A stretch of DNA of 64,000 bases from Sistotremastrum niveocremeum HHB9708. Lineage: Eukaryota; Basidiomycota; Agaricomycetes; Sistotremastrales; Sistotremastraceae. The translations under genes and the position numbers were made by a program. Location of the stretch: contig KV419413.1 in the NCBI GenBank assembly GCA_001630475.1, forward strand, positions 292,787 to 356,786. The letters run 5' to 3'. Each line of letters begins with the position of its first letter. Position 1 is the stretch's first letter. The notes beneath the pieces are model-generated. The model was given only the letters and a program-made list of their open reading frames with translations. It ran no database searches and was not told the DNA's origin. Positions 44,324 through 56,018 of this stretch are shown piece after piece.

Positions 44324-46640
44324 ATGGAGCACGCCACCCCGGTGTCACCTAATTTCGCGGAGAGCTCGAAGACTGAGGCGAAGTCGTATGGGAATCAGGA
44401 CCAGAGTGCAACAGCAGACCCTTCAAAGGATGCAAAGTGGAAATTTATGCTACGCCTCGCGTTAGCTCTTGCATTTCCCATTTTCTTGGAAGTGTTGGAT
44501 TATACCGTTGTGGCTACCGCTCAGCCACATATTGCCGTACGCTTTCCATCACTGCATCTGAATAGTGTACCTCGCTGACTTCTTCTCGCCTTATGTCTCA
44601 TAGTCGCAATTCAGTCGTCTTGATTTGCAAAGGTGAGCATGCGGTGTATCTTGTCGTACATATATTGACACGGGACAACAGTTGGGTCGGAACTATCTAT
44701 CTTCTCACATCGACCGTATTCCTACCCATCTTTGCCTCATTCGCCGATATCTTCGGGCGTCATTGGGCTATGCAGTTGTCTCTCATTCTATTCCTTATTG
44801 GAAGTGCTCTCAGCACTGCGGCGCAAAATATGGCAATGGTACTAGCAGGAAGAGGAATAGCAGGCATCGGCGCCGCTGGATTGATCTCTGTCGTCCGAGT
44901 CTTGTTCGCCGACTCAAGGTCACTCGACGCCAACAACATCCAAGCGACAATCTTTATCATATTATATTGTATCGCTTGGAGTGTAGGACCTACTATCGGT
45001 GGTCTTCTGACCTCCGTTTCCTTCCGTTGGGTTTTTGCGATTAAGTAAGTCTCACCTCTATATCTTAGTGATATACATTGAACTGCAGTCTACTATAGCC
45101 TCCCGCCTTGCGTTCTCTCTATGGCACTAGTTTTCTTCCTTCTACGAGGTCATGTCAAGGGGCCCCAACCTCCCTCTCGCCAACGAGCGCGTCGCTCCCT
45201 GGGTCTAATCTCTCCCACCGATTTCACGACCCCCACATATCGCGAGAAAATCTTGTCATTGGACTTCATCGGCGCGTTCTTGTTCGTCGGAGGGGGCCTC
45301 TTGGTGTTACTGGGGCTCACCTGGGGGTCATCCACTGTCTGGAGATCTGCGCGAGTCGTTACTTCTTTGACTGTGGGGGGAGTGCTCCTGATTGCTTGCG
45401 TCGTATGGGAATGGTTGATTGACCATTATGATGATCCGAAGGTGGCAGATCGGGTCACGAGCCATCCGCACTCTTACCTGCTGCGTCTGCTGGAAGTCGA
45501 ACCGACGTTGCCGATGGAGGTGTTGAGGTCTTTGGATGTAACGATTTGTCAGTATGCAGCGTTCACTAGCGGTATGGTCATGATGGTCGCGTTCTATTTC
45601 GTAGCCATTTTCTTCACTGTGAGCCATTTCATTCATCAGTCTTTTGAATCAAAATTGAATTTGCGATGAACAGATTGTTGCTGGTCAAAGCGCTGCAAAG
45701 GCTGGGGTTCAATTAGTGTACTTTGCCCCTGGAATGGTACGCATCTCCCTGGTTTAGCATCAGTTTTGACCCTGAAGAGTTGCTGTTAGGGTGGTGGTGT
45801 CTTTTTGGCAATTCCTCTCATTCGACATACTCGCCAACCGAAATATCCTATCATCCTGGGAGCACTCGTAACCCCTATAGCACTCGGGTTCATCTCCAGG
45901 GCCATCAAGATCGATTCCCATGGCCAAATAAATGGGTTCATGGCAATGGCGGGTGCTGGGGTCGGATTGACATTTGGCCCCGTGGGAATTCAAGCCAGAT
46001 TTTCTTTGCCTCCGAGCAGAACCGCCAGCGTCGAATCTTTGACTCTTTTCGTATGTCCACATTTCTGCAGTACCATTCTTGGCTGACTGGTGTTTGGCAG
46101 TTCAGAACGTTCGGAGGGGTAGTCGGTCTGGCTCAATGCGCTGCTGTTCTCAATGCTCGCGTGACGTCATCGCTCACTAAATTGGGTTTCGACGTACCTT
46201 CGGGCGCGTCTCTTTCGTCAGGTTCCGTGGCATCTCTTCAACTCATAAATGATCTGCCGCTTGATATCGCGAACGATGTGAGGGAGGCCTTCCGTCAAGG
46301 AACTCGTTGGGCCTTCATCTCTCTTATCCCTTGGACCGGATTGGCTTTCATCACAGCAATTTTCTTGAAGAAAATCTCCGAGTCAGATCGTCAACTACTA
46401 TCTCCAGGAGGCCATGAAGGCTTGGAGATGACTCAGACTGGGAGGGAAGAGAGTCAACCGCCGGACGGAACGCAGTTTCTATATCCGCCTAAGCCGAAGT
46501 ATCAATGGTGGAGTGGATTAGTAGGCCTCGTTGTCTACATCATCAAGAAAAGGAGATGGGAGAAGCGTTGCCAGGAAATTCGGGCTTCATTGCCTTCCTC
46601 TGAGCCTCGCGAACAGCCTTCTGAAATGATAGGTTCATGA
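44324..46640 (+). CDS. 14-TM MFS exporter (DHA2 type), copy 2
   Basis: Start MEHATPVSPNFAESSKTEAK. TM1 has P-I-F-L-E-V-L-D-Y-T-V-V-A-T-A-Q-P-H-I-A, followed by W-V-G-T-I-Y-L-L-T-S-T-V-F. Then come A-D-I-F-G-R-H-W-A-M, A-G-R-G-I-A-G-I-G-A-A-G-L, W-S-V-G-P-T-I-G-G-L-L-T-S-V, G-H-V-K-G-P-Q-P-P-S-R-Q-R and F-R-T-F-G-G-V-V-G-L-A-Q-C-A-A-V-L. The C-terminal tail is W-W-S-G-L-V-G-L-V-V-Y-I-I-K-K-R-R-W-E-K. Intron positions match those of copy 1, so the pair arose by duplication of the gene with its introns. Substrate unknown. Confidence 0.88.
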
Positions 46641-47014
46641 AAGACTGCTGTATTAATTGCGATTTTATTGTAGTTCTCGCTCCTCCTGCTTCAGAAACAC
46701 AGGTCCTCACTATGTAGTAATCTTATGTTACCTCCTACTATACTATTTTGCTCATGAAAATGTCACCTTCAGTGTTTGGCAGGCCACGGTGCCGCAAAAA
46801 GAGTTTAAAGACGGCTGGAAATGCGCGCGTGACTCGGAGCGCGTCGTGTCACGTGCCCACATCCTTTTCCGCGTCGCCATCATTCCCCTCGTGTCCCTCG
46901 GTGAGGCAGCACGATACTAAGGTCTTACGCAACAATTCTGTGCTCTGCGACGCGTTCAAAAGTCCCTATATATCACTGAATTTCGACTGTCGAGAGCGTT
47001 GAGCCATCGCTGAC
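46641..47014. other. Intergenic promoter region of the BRCT gene
   Basis: About 370 bases with the MFS 3' flank and the BRCT gene promoter; the region contains TCACGTG at 46849-46855, a possible E-box-like site, noted only. Confidence 0.35.
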
Positions 47015-50000
47015 ATGGCGATCTTCGACGACGTTCTCTTCGCTCTTAGCCCAACATTTGACGAAGCTCGCGCTGAAGAATTGACTGCTATTCTCACTGC
47101 CAATGGAGCCATCTCAATCACTATGGCTGCTGCCACTCACGTCATTAGTCCCACATCAGAGTTCGAGGGACGGATTGCGCTTTCCGCGGAATGTATAATT
47201 GTGACGCCGTTTTGGGTGGAAAGGAGTTTGGTTCTGGGATCAAAACAAGAGTAAGCTCAGTATGCATCTACTAGAATATACGTATAGCTGACCTGTATCC
47301 TTGTGCTCAGTCCAGCACTCTACTCGGCAGACCCCAAGCACATCTTCTCAGGCGTTATCCTAACGACCTCGGCACTTCCCCCTCGAGACAACGAAGTTCT
47401 TAGCGCGACTGTGCGTACATTAGGAGGTCAATACACTCCTTCTTACACCCGTGCGGTCACCCATCTGCTATGCTTGTCCGACGACTCACCCAAGTATATC
47501 TGTGCAATGGAGCACCGCGAGGAGACAAAAGTGAAGATTGTTGTCCCACACTGGTTTCAAGACAGTGTGGCAGCAGAGATGCGACTCAGCGAAGCTAATT
47601 ACGAGTGGCCCAACCCGAAGTACCTCTCGATGCAAGATGGGGATCGAGACCTTTCGAGAAAGGTTATCGAGAAGACGAAGAAGCAGCTTTATACTGGTAT
47701 CGCTGCGAAGGACCCGATTTCGAACATCCCTAAAACGATCCCGAATAAAAACGTATGGAAAGACCGGAGCATCACTTTCAGCAAATACTTAGAGCCTACT
47801 CTCGACTCGAAAGCCTTGGCCGAATGGAAGTCCGCGATCGAGCGATCGGGAGGCACCGTCCTCGATAACTATGAGCATTCCGATGTGTTGATCACGACGT
47901 ATCGGCGAGGTGAAGATTACGTCCTTTTCAAGAAGTCTGGCAAGACGATCGGCACGATTGTGTGGTTGCTATCCGTGATCCAGACGGGCGTTTACTCGAG
48001 TCCGAACGATCAACTACTACATTACCCGGTTCCCGGACCTCAAGTGGAAGGATTCAACAAGCATGTGAGTTTCGTATTGTTCTATTCTGCGCAATCGCAA
48101 TTGCTCATTGACTCTCCAGCACATCGCTGTGACCAACTATACCGGTGCTACCCGAGACTACTTGAAGAAGCTAGTCGAAGTCATGGGTGGCAGTTACACT
48201 GCAACTCTATCCCTCGACAATACTGTCCTCGTTGCTGCGTAGTGAGTGCTAATCGATGTGTTCTCACCGATCGCGCGACTGAACTCATCCGCGTATTCAG
48301 CATTAATGGCGTCAAAACGACTCGTGCGGCCGAATGGAACCTTCCTATCGTCAACCATACATGGCTTGAAGACTGTTTCTTGCGATGGAAAGCTATCGAA
48401 ACCGGATGCGACCTTGGCAAATACAGTAACTTCCCCGTTGGGATGGATTGGAGTGAGACCTTAGGGAAGCGAGGAGTGGGAGAGATTAAGATCATCGACG
48501 AAGTCGAAGCATCAAAACCCATCTCCCGAAAGACCGTCGATGTCGAATCTGCCGTTCCCAAATCCATCGAGAAGGCATCCGTGCCTCCTTCTGCTACCCC
48601 TACGACCACGACAGAGAATGGGAAGAGCGAGAAGAGTGCAGCCAATGGAGGAGGGTTCGCCAGGACCGCCAGTACTCGCGAGATACAGGAGGTCGAAGAA
48701 GCGCTAAGCGTCCTTCCTCCATCCCCAGCCAAGAAGGTTTCTTCTCTCCTCTCCAATCTCTCGAGTCCAGCGAAGGGGAAAGCCAATGAAACACTCTACA
48801 TCGCCGGCTCTACTCCCCTCCGTGACTCGCGGCAACAGAATCGTGGACTTTCTGCGGCCATCATGGACGATGACGATGAACTCGATGAGCTCATGATCGG
48901 AGCGAAAGCAAGCAAGAAGCTCCCGGCGAAGACGAAAGAACCCCCACGCGAGCCACCCAAGAAGACGAAGACGAAAGATTGGGATATGGCTACCGGGGCA
49001 GACGAGTTCAGCGATACAGACAAACCATGGAAGAACGCTGGGTCTAGCAAGAAGGGGAGTCCCAAGAAGATCCTGGAGGAAGATGAGGCCGAATACAGGG
49101 ATGACGAGGACGACACTGAGCTGCCTCAGGAAGACGACGAAGACGAAGATGGAGAGGAGGAAGCGCCGCCCAAGCGTAAATCCAGATCACCCGAGAAGAA
49201 AGGATCTCGCGTTGCCAGCGGTTCACGTTCTTCATCGAAGAAAGCGAGACCCCGAGAACGTTCGGAGTCTCCTCTGCCTTCGAAGACATCGTCGAAGGCG
49301 AAGTCGAAATCGAAATCTAAAGCGGTTCCAGGGTCGTTCCATTATGTCGATGACGACGAGGACGAAACATCGGACGTCCACCTAGTCTCGAAATCTCCTT
49401 CGAAGGCTAAACCGAAAGCGGATACAACGAAGCAGAAGCCTAAGCTCCCATTGAAGCCTATCGATCTCGTATCATCCGAGGAAGACGGATCTGAGCCTGA
49501 GAAGAAAGCTTCGAGTGCTTCTTCGGCGGCTCATCCCAAGTCTCCTGCACCACCGCCGAAATCCACGAAATCCAAGCCATCCGAGAAAGCATCGGAGAAG
49601 GCTCCTGCACCACCTCCAAAAGGTGTCAAACCACCTCCGAAGAAGTCGCAGGCTCAACTGCCTATTCACGAAGACTCAATGAGTCCAGTCCCGCCGCCGC
49701 CGCCCTCCAATAGTCGCAATCGGACTGATTCCTCTCCTCCCCCGCCTCGAACATCACAGAAACGCGCATCCAGCCCTTTGACTCAACTCGAAGAAGACGA
49801 CGATCGTGCGCCGGCAAAGAGACCCAAACCTGGTCCGAAATCTAGGACTTCTGGTGTAAATGGCCGTCGCAAATCCGAGACAGCGCCCACGGTTGTCTCC
49901 GCAAAAGAGAAGCCGACGGCCAGGTCAACGAAGAATGTCAGACGGTCCACTGCCACGACTGAAGACGAGGATGATGCAGTCGACGAAGATGAAGCTGAGG

Positions 50001-51278
50001 AGACCGAAGATCATATAGCGGACGATGAGGACAAGGATAGTGAAATCGAGCAACACAGCTTCGCGACCGACGGAGGTAGAAGACCGTCAAGAAAGGCAGC
50101 AGCGAAGGCGACAACTAAACTGCGGGAGGAGATCATGCCTGACGTCATGAATTTCCAGAGAGAAATGAAGCGCGGAAATGTGAAAGGAGGTTGGGAGACA
50201 GCAAGCAACAGCACTGTGGCGCAATCGAAGAAAGAGTCAAAGGTGTCCGTCACGTATAAGAAGCGGAAACGGTTGTCGGGAGGAGATGCTTCAGAATCGG
50301 AGCAGGATGAGGAAGACGAAGAGGATAGCCGGAAAGCGAAGAAGCCCAAAGTGAAAGCGGATAAGGCGAAGGAGGAGATCATGGAAAGCCGTTCAGAAAA
50401 GTCGAAGAAAGGGAAGGAGGTCATTCGGTGAGAACTATGGTTCATGCCCAGACCTCCTGCTTACTCGATCAATCTATGTAGGGAACCAGCTGAACCTGCG
50501 TCTGCGATGGATCCGCGCAAAATTAAAGTCCTGACGACGCAAGTGACGCTCACGGATGTTGAGCTGGCGGTGAATTCAAATTCCTCAAAGCTTGAGCTGC
50601 ATTAAACGTATTCTAGGGATTGAAACGACTGGGCTCGTCGCTGGCTCAGAAACCGACGACGTGCACTCATCTGATAGTGCGACATATTGGGCGAACTGAG
50701 AAATTCTTATGTGCTATGGCAAACGGGCCGTTCATTGTCGAGAAGGCTTGGATCACTGACTCGATCAAAGCTGGCTACTTCCTTGGTCAGTCATCAAACT
50801 ACACATCTGGGAACTGAAACTGATGCGACATAGAGGAAACTCCATACCTTCTTCAAGATCTTGATAACGAGCGTAAATTTGGATTCGTGCTGAGCGACGC
50901 TGTGTATCGAGCCAAACAACACCCTGGAAACCTCTTTCGTGGACACACGTTTTATTTCACTAAGATGCAGAATGCTGAAGTTCACCCTGATATGCTTCGC
51001 AAGATAATAACAGCCCAAGGAGGCCAGGTAAATGAGGTTCTCTACTGGAAAGTGATGTCCCTTACTGATCGCACTCTCTGCAGACATCACCGACGAAACC
51101 GACTAATCGTTTACTTTCTAACCCCAAGAATCATGTCATAGCGGTAGCTGAGGATCGGGATGAATGGATCCATCTCAGCAAAGCCGGCCACGCCATATAC
51201 ATTCCTGAACTGATCATAGCGTCCTCGCTACTGCAAGAGATAAAATGGGATCAGTTCATCATTGAGGGAAGTGGATGA
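47015..51278 (+). CDS. RTT107: Rtt107/Brc1-type multi-BRCT DNA-damage scaffold
   Basis: It starts MAIFDDVLFALSPTFDEARA (BRCT 1). BRCT 2 follows (F-S-G-V-I-L-T-T then V-T-H-L-L-C), then BRCT 3 (W-K-D-R-S-I-T-F-S-K-Y-L) and BRCT 4 (I-A-V-T-N-Y-T-G-A-T-R-D-Y-L-K-K-L and P-I-V-N-H-T-W-L-E-D-C-F). A roughly 650-residue disordered part is very rich in Lys, Ser, Pro and acidic runs (D-D-D-D-E, S-P-E-K-K). It ends with two C-terminal BRCTs (L-I-V-R-H-I-G-R-T-E-K-F-L-C-A-M with E-K-A-W-I-T-D-S, then F-R-G-H-T-F-Y-F and I-I-A-S-S-L). The order 4 + 2 BRCT around a linker is that of Rtt107 (yeast) and Brc1 (fission yeast), which bind gamma-H2A and assemble repair factors at stalled forks. Length about 1,300-1,400 residues. 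One intron (about 48065-48119) and the Y-codon-splitting one at 48243 restore the BRCT 4 frame. Confidence 0.86.
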
Positions 51279-51691
51279 TGAACATTGTGCTCGGCGTAAT
51301 TACATCTAATGGCTTTGGTTTATCTATGTCGTTGTATCACTATTTTCTTCCCATAGAGCATGGGTGTACTAATTTCCACCTTTCGACCGGAATCAAATTT
51401 ATTTGGCTTGCGTCACGTTGAGAAGATAAGATTAGTAAGAAAAGAAACCCGATGAGCGCTTGACCGCACCACCACCACCGACGAATCTGATAGGTCCAGT
51501 CTTTTACGACAATATGACTAGGAGCGCCTTGTCCATTCAAGGCCGTGACGCGTACACGACAGACTAATCTTTGGCCTGAGGGCATACTGTCATTTCGGAC
51601 CTCAGCAGGAGGTGCTGATCTACCAATGAGTATCTAACACGAGTGAAACGTACGTCTCCTTTGATATTCACACTGAACACTCATCGTTGAT
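51279..51691. other. Intergenic, no gene seen
   Basis: About 410 bases between the BRCT gene and an F-box-type gene. Confidence 0.4.
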
Positions 51692-52965
51692 ATGCATTTT
51701 AAGATATCGGCACTCTTTAGTGACCAGGATCGAGCCATGATATTCCCCTTGGAAATTTGGAGGTTGATCGTGAGAGAGGCGTGTGCACCATTCGCAGATG
51801 AGACCATCGTCCTATCCGTGCCACAATATGTCGAAGCAGCGGCAAGGTGCGTTGGGTTCTCGTTAAACATCATATACCTAGAGTGAACAGTCTTACCGAC
51901 AGGGAGGAAGCTCAGGACGACACCCTTAGATCCAGCACGCTCAGAACTCGGCAGGCACTTGTCTCAACTTCTAGGGCGACCGCCGCTGAAGCTATCCCCT
52001 ACTTGTTCGACGAGATTGTGATCAGAAATCTACGTCATTTTCACAAAATGATTCGTTTACTCAAGACATCCCCTTTCATTCTGCCATCATCAAATCGTCA
52101 TCCCTCGACGTACGCGGCGTTCGTCAAATCTGCCATCGTTCGCTGCAGTATCTCTGATGCCTCCCTCCGCGAGATCGTACAACTATGTCCTGGACTCAGG
52201 TCAATCCAGGTGCATGATTTGAAGCTTATCGAGCTTTCAGATTGGAGAGAAGCACAGAGATCTCTCGAAAATCTCCCAGGACTTGTTTCCCTGCAGCTAG
52301 GAATATATCGCAACCTGAAGAAACAATTCCGATCTGAACCCGCTGTCACGTTGCCCAACATACAGTTCTTTCGGTACGCGGGGGATTCGAATGTTATATC
52401 CCACTGGAGTCTTCCAGGCATGCGACATCTCGTATCATCATCTTCATTTCTTGGATCGGCAAACACTCCTAGTATCCTAGTCTTCCTAACGAAAGTTGGG
52501 GGTCAATTAGAGGGACTACTCGTTGATACAGTCAAGCCAGCGCATCTAACCATTGATGTCGCTGCTTTATGCCCGCGCTTGTTGTGCTTCACTTGTGCTC
52601 CGTTGGAAAGAGAGCACTTCTTTTCGAGCATTGCACCGCGGCAGCATCCCAACTTGGAGACTTGGATTCTGACAGAGGTGATCATCGATGACCTCGTTCC
52701 GGGTGGACTCCTCGACGACTCTTCAGTGCTCCTTCTCCCATTCTTGGAGTCGATAACAGCCTCCAATTTTCCCAAGCTGAGATCTATTCGCTTTCCTGCT
52801 CTTCTCGGGTCTTTGCATCGACTTGAGCAGAACCATGCGCTGGCAGGGAGACCATTGCATCCTGCCGTTGGGAGCCTCTCGGCACGTTGGGCTACCGATG
52901 GAATCAATGTCATTGTACCCGGCATGAGTTCGCTGCATGCATCTCTACCATCATCCAGAGAATAG
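51692..52965 (+). CDS. F-box/LRR-type protein, copy 2
   Basis: It starts MHFKISALFSDQDRAMIFPL. By analogy with the other copies, the Met at 51737 (M-I-F-P-L-E-I-W-R-L-I-V-R-E-A-C-A-P) may be the real start. Exon 1 ends A-A-A-R and, after an intron, exon 2 continues E-E-A-Q-D-D-T-L. Then come T-R-Q-A-L-V-S-T-S-R-A-T-A-A-E-A-I-P-Y-L-F-D-E-I-V and leucine-rich repeats (R-E-I-V-Q-L-C-P-G-L-R-S-I-Q-V-H-D-L-K-L-I, L-P-G-L-V-S-L-Q-L-G). The W-W-K tail of copies 1 and 3 is not present. Likely SCF adaptor; target unknown. Confidence 0.78.
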
Positions 52966-53289
52966 TGCTCTGGGAACATGCAGCCTATGAATCAGAGATA
53001 CATGGGCGAAACGAAGTGCCCTTACTAATTGGGCCTGATATTCAAAACATTGACTTTATTGGACATTCTCTCTTATTTGTAGCTTTTCTGGATTTCGGAC
53101 ACTGTCTTACGCCTGAGCTGATGTATAGTAATGTCAATTCTTGTGATTGAGAGTTCAGGAAAGCATGTGCAACGAGTAAGTGTGCCGGAATTCCGGTACC
53201 CGTTAGCCGGCGCTTGGTCGGGTCTTCCACAATGGTAAGCCTGAATCTCACCAGGATGTCATCCCCTTTCAGCACTGTTGCGAACCACC
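52966..53289. other. Intergenic, no gene seen
   Basis: About 320 bases between the F-box gene and the isomerase start. Confidence 0.4.
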
Positions 53290-54531
53290 ATGGCCTCGTA
53301 CTCTCCGAAATATTTCAAAATATCTTTTGCATCAGAGGGAGTGCTTTTGGTTGAAATAAATCGGTTGGCCAACCTCTCAGTACAATCTATGACGCCGACT
53401 GATGTCTGGCACTGGCAGGCCACCGGCGAATGCATTCAGCGAGGAGTAGGGCACCAAATACTCAGCATATTCTCGGAAACTCTAATGCCTTATTTCCATC
53501 CTCAGAGCTTGGGAGGAACTTGGCGCGACATTCCAGAAGATAGGCGAGGATGGGTCAGTGAGGGTGGTTGTGCTAGCTTCAACGAACCCAAGAATATGGA
53601 GCGGTGGAATTGACTGTGAGTAGCTGAATCATTACTACAACCACGTCCAATGCATTTATACGGTTTCTGCAACTAGTGGCCTCTTTCGCGACGATGACGA
53701 AGGACTCAACTGGATCTTTGGACCCGGCTCGCCACGCATTGTATTCGAAAAAATATCTGACAGTGAGATGTTATCACCATGATTTTAGGGCCATCATCCT
53801 AATGCTTTTTACCCCATTAGAGATTCCAAGCAGCCATCTCAGCGGTTGAGAACTGTCTCCACCCTGTCATTGCAGCCGTCAACGGAGCAGCTCCCGGACT
53901 ATCCATTGACATCATGACAGCGGCAGATATTCGATACGCATCCTCGGATACACGATTCTCTGTCAAGGCATGTCATCTTTCATACTTGTCCGAATGGTGC
54001 CTTACAGGCCTTCAGGAAACCCTACTTGGCATGGCAGCTGATATTGGTACCCTGGCTCGCTTCCCGAAGGTCGTGGGCAACCAAAGTCTCGCACGCGAAT
54101 TGGCCTTCACAGGACGTAACTTCACCGCTGAGGAGGCTCTAAGCATTGGTCTTGTGAGCAAAATCGTCCCAGGTACCCGGGATGACGTCATCAAAGCTGC
54201 ACTGGAAACCGCAAAACAAATCGCGAAGAATAGCCCGATCGCGGTGGCTGGTACAAAGCATCTGATGTTGCATGCTCGGGATCATTCGTACGTCGTCAAA
54301 TTTTACCGCCATTCGGTCCTCAATATTTGGCACAGTGTGCAAGAAAACCTTGACTACACTGCTACATGGAATGCAGCTATGCTTATGGGACCTGTAAGCA
54401 GAGATCTCTATCTCTACGCAACATGCTAAGAACGCTTTTAATAGGACACTTCTATTGCTTACAAAGGATCGAGGAAAGGTGGCCCTCCACCGGTCTTCCC
54501 ACCCTTAGAAAAGCTGTCTGGGAAGTTGTGA
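53290..54531 (+). CDS. Peroxisomal dienoyl-CoA isomerase / enoyl-CoA hydratase-like
   Basis: The gene is rich in introns. The start MASYSPKYFKISFASEGVLL continues to V-E-I-N-R-P-P-A-N-A-F-S-E-E-A-W-E-E-L-G, then, after a poorly resolved exon, A-R-H-A-L-Y-S-K-K-Y-L-T. After that, H-P-V-I-A-A-V-N-G-A-A-P-G-L-S-I-D, A-A-D-I-R-Y-A-S-S-D-T-R-F-S-V-K and E-T-L-L-G-M-A-A-D-I-G-T-L-A-R-F-P-K follow. The crotonase-fold active-site region and the acidic residues used by delta3,5-delta2,4-dienoyl-CoA isomerases are recognisable (A-A-D-I-R-Y, A-A-D-I-G-T). The last exon ends L-E-K-L-S-G-K-L; G-K-L is a permissible peroxisomal PTS1. The F-S-V-K join uses an AAG|GCATGT (GC-AG) intron. Exact substrate is not certain. 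Confidence 0.8.
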
Positions 54532-54729
54532 GACCGACGGAGACAATGGACGCTACTCTGGTAGAATCTCCCGCCATTGAGTACCCCAATTAACTAATTT
54601 GTAAAAGTATCTGCTGTAACTTCGTTCCCCAAGCTCTATATAAATCAGTCATGCCGAGTCATTAGCCATCAACCCAAACGCTACACAGAGAGAGGTTTAG
54701 TCCTAGACCGTTAAGCAACGCGGGTTGGC
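54532..54729. other. Intergenic, no gene seen
   Basis: Short 3' flank between convergent genes. Confidence 0.3.
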
Positions 54730-56018
54730 TTACCATATCTTGGAAACCGCGTCTAAAGTGACTTGACTTTCATCGCCTAACATGAGGAATCTGATGTCCT
54801 CTTCCTTCCATACTTCCAATATTTTTTTCCACCAGCGGGGAAGCCTCGGTTTCTGTTCTTGAGCGCCATCTTCTTTCTTGTACACCGTGAAGGACTCAGC
54901 GTAAACGTTTTGTAACCTGGGGAAATTCGTTCGTCGAATGGCTTCCAACGCCGGCTTCCCTCGCTCGGCTTCTTCGCGCCAAGTCCCCAGACACCATAAC
55001 CTGTATTCGGTGAACGCAAGGCTCCTCAAGGTAGGGTGGTACGGGAGTAAAAGATGGGGATCGCCTGAAACGAGCGCTGATAGCACCCAAGGTCCAGGAA
55101 CTGCAAGTTGAGTGAGATGAGGACAGAGCGCGGAGATGGACAAGACATCCGAATATATGGGTATGCAAGCGATCGACAGGCTTTCTAGATTGAGCCCATG
55201 ACGAACGAGAAACGTTGACAACATCTCTGCATTGACTCTTGGCATTAAATGCGTCGCTATGAAGGCTAGATGTCGTAATGAAGGAAGCTCCCATGTTGAG
55301 AGCATCTCCGCCCTTTCGACTGTAGAGCCGAGATTGGTTCGTAGCAACTTCAGTGAAGGGAGATGTGCTGGAGGTATGGATGCCTCGAAAAGGGGTTCGA
55401 GAGCTGGCTGCGGCTCGGCTTCCCAATAGAGCTGAAGAGCTTGGAGGTGATGCTGCCCACTAAAAGCAGATTGCAGACTGGACCATTTCGGGTCGTCGCG
55501 CTGGTATAATCGCAGGCTTCTGATCCACCGGATATTTGGACAGAAATTCATTAGTTGTAACATCTGGTCCGTCTCTATGATGCCATAGAATGTGTCTGCG
55601 ACGACAGCCTTGACGAGATGTCCATACGTCGAGCGATTGTCGCCCGAAGGCGAATGGGGCTTGAAAGGGATGCGACGAGGCAGGATCGAGATGAGCTCAG
55701 AGAGTAATTTGGCGCGTGACCGCGCTGAGACGATTATGAGGTCGTACAGGAATGGGATGCTGATCGCGGCCCATGCCCGACAAGTCAAGATTACGGAACA
55801 TTTGGTTCGACGGTCGTCACGCAAAGGCTTATACTCGTGCGTCCTCTAGAAACGTAGCAAAATTCAGCTTCGTTTGATGAATTGCAGCAGGACAGACGCA
55901 CCATGCTCTCGAGGGTTTGGACGCCCTCCCAGACTGACCTCTCCACCAAGTCTTGAGTCAACGGAGCACACGCTTCTTGAAGAATAGCGTGCCAAATCTC
56001 AACAGGGACTCTTTCCAT
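54730..56018 (-). CDS. F-box/LRR-type protein, copy 3
   Basis: It starts MERVPVEIWHAILQEACAPL. An intron is followed by K-C-S-V-I-L-T-C-R-A-W-A-A-I-S-I-P-F-L-Y-D-L-I-I. Leucine-rich repeats follow (F-C-P-N-I-R-W-I-R-S-L-R-L-Y, H-H-L-Q-A-L-Q-L-Y-W-E-A-E, L-P-S-L-K-L-L-R-T-N-L-G-S). The end is R-W-W-K-K-I-L-E-V-W-K-E-E-D-I-R-F-L-M. N-terminal residues, intron position and the W-W-K tail match copy 1, pointing to a recent common origin. Likely SCF ubiquitin-ligase adaptor. Minor alternative: the start could be further upstream, but no better in-frame Met with an F-box follows. Confidence 0.8.
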
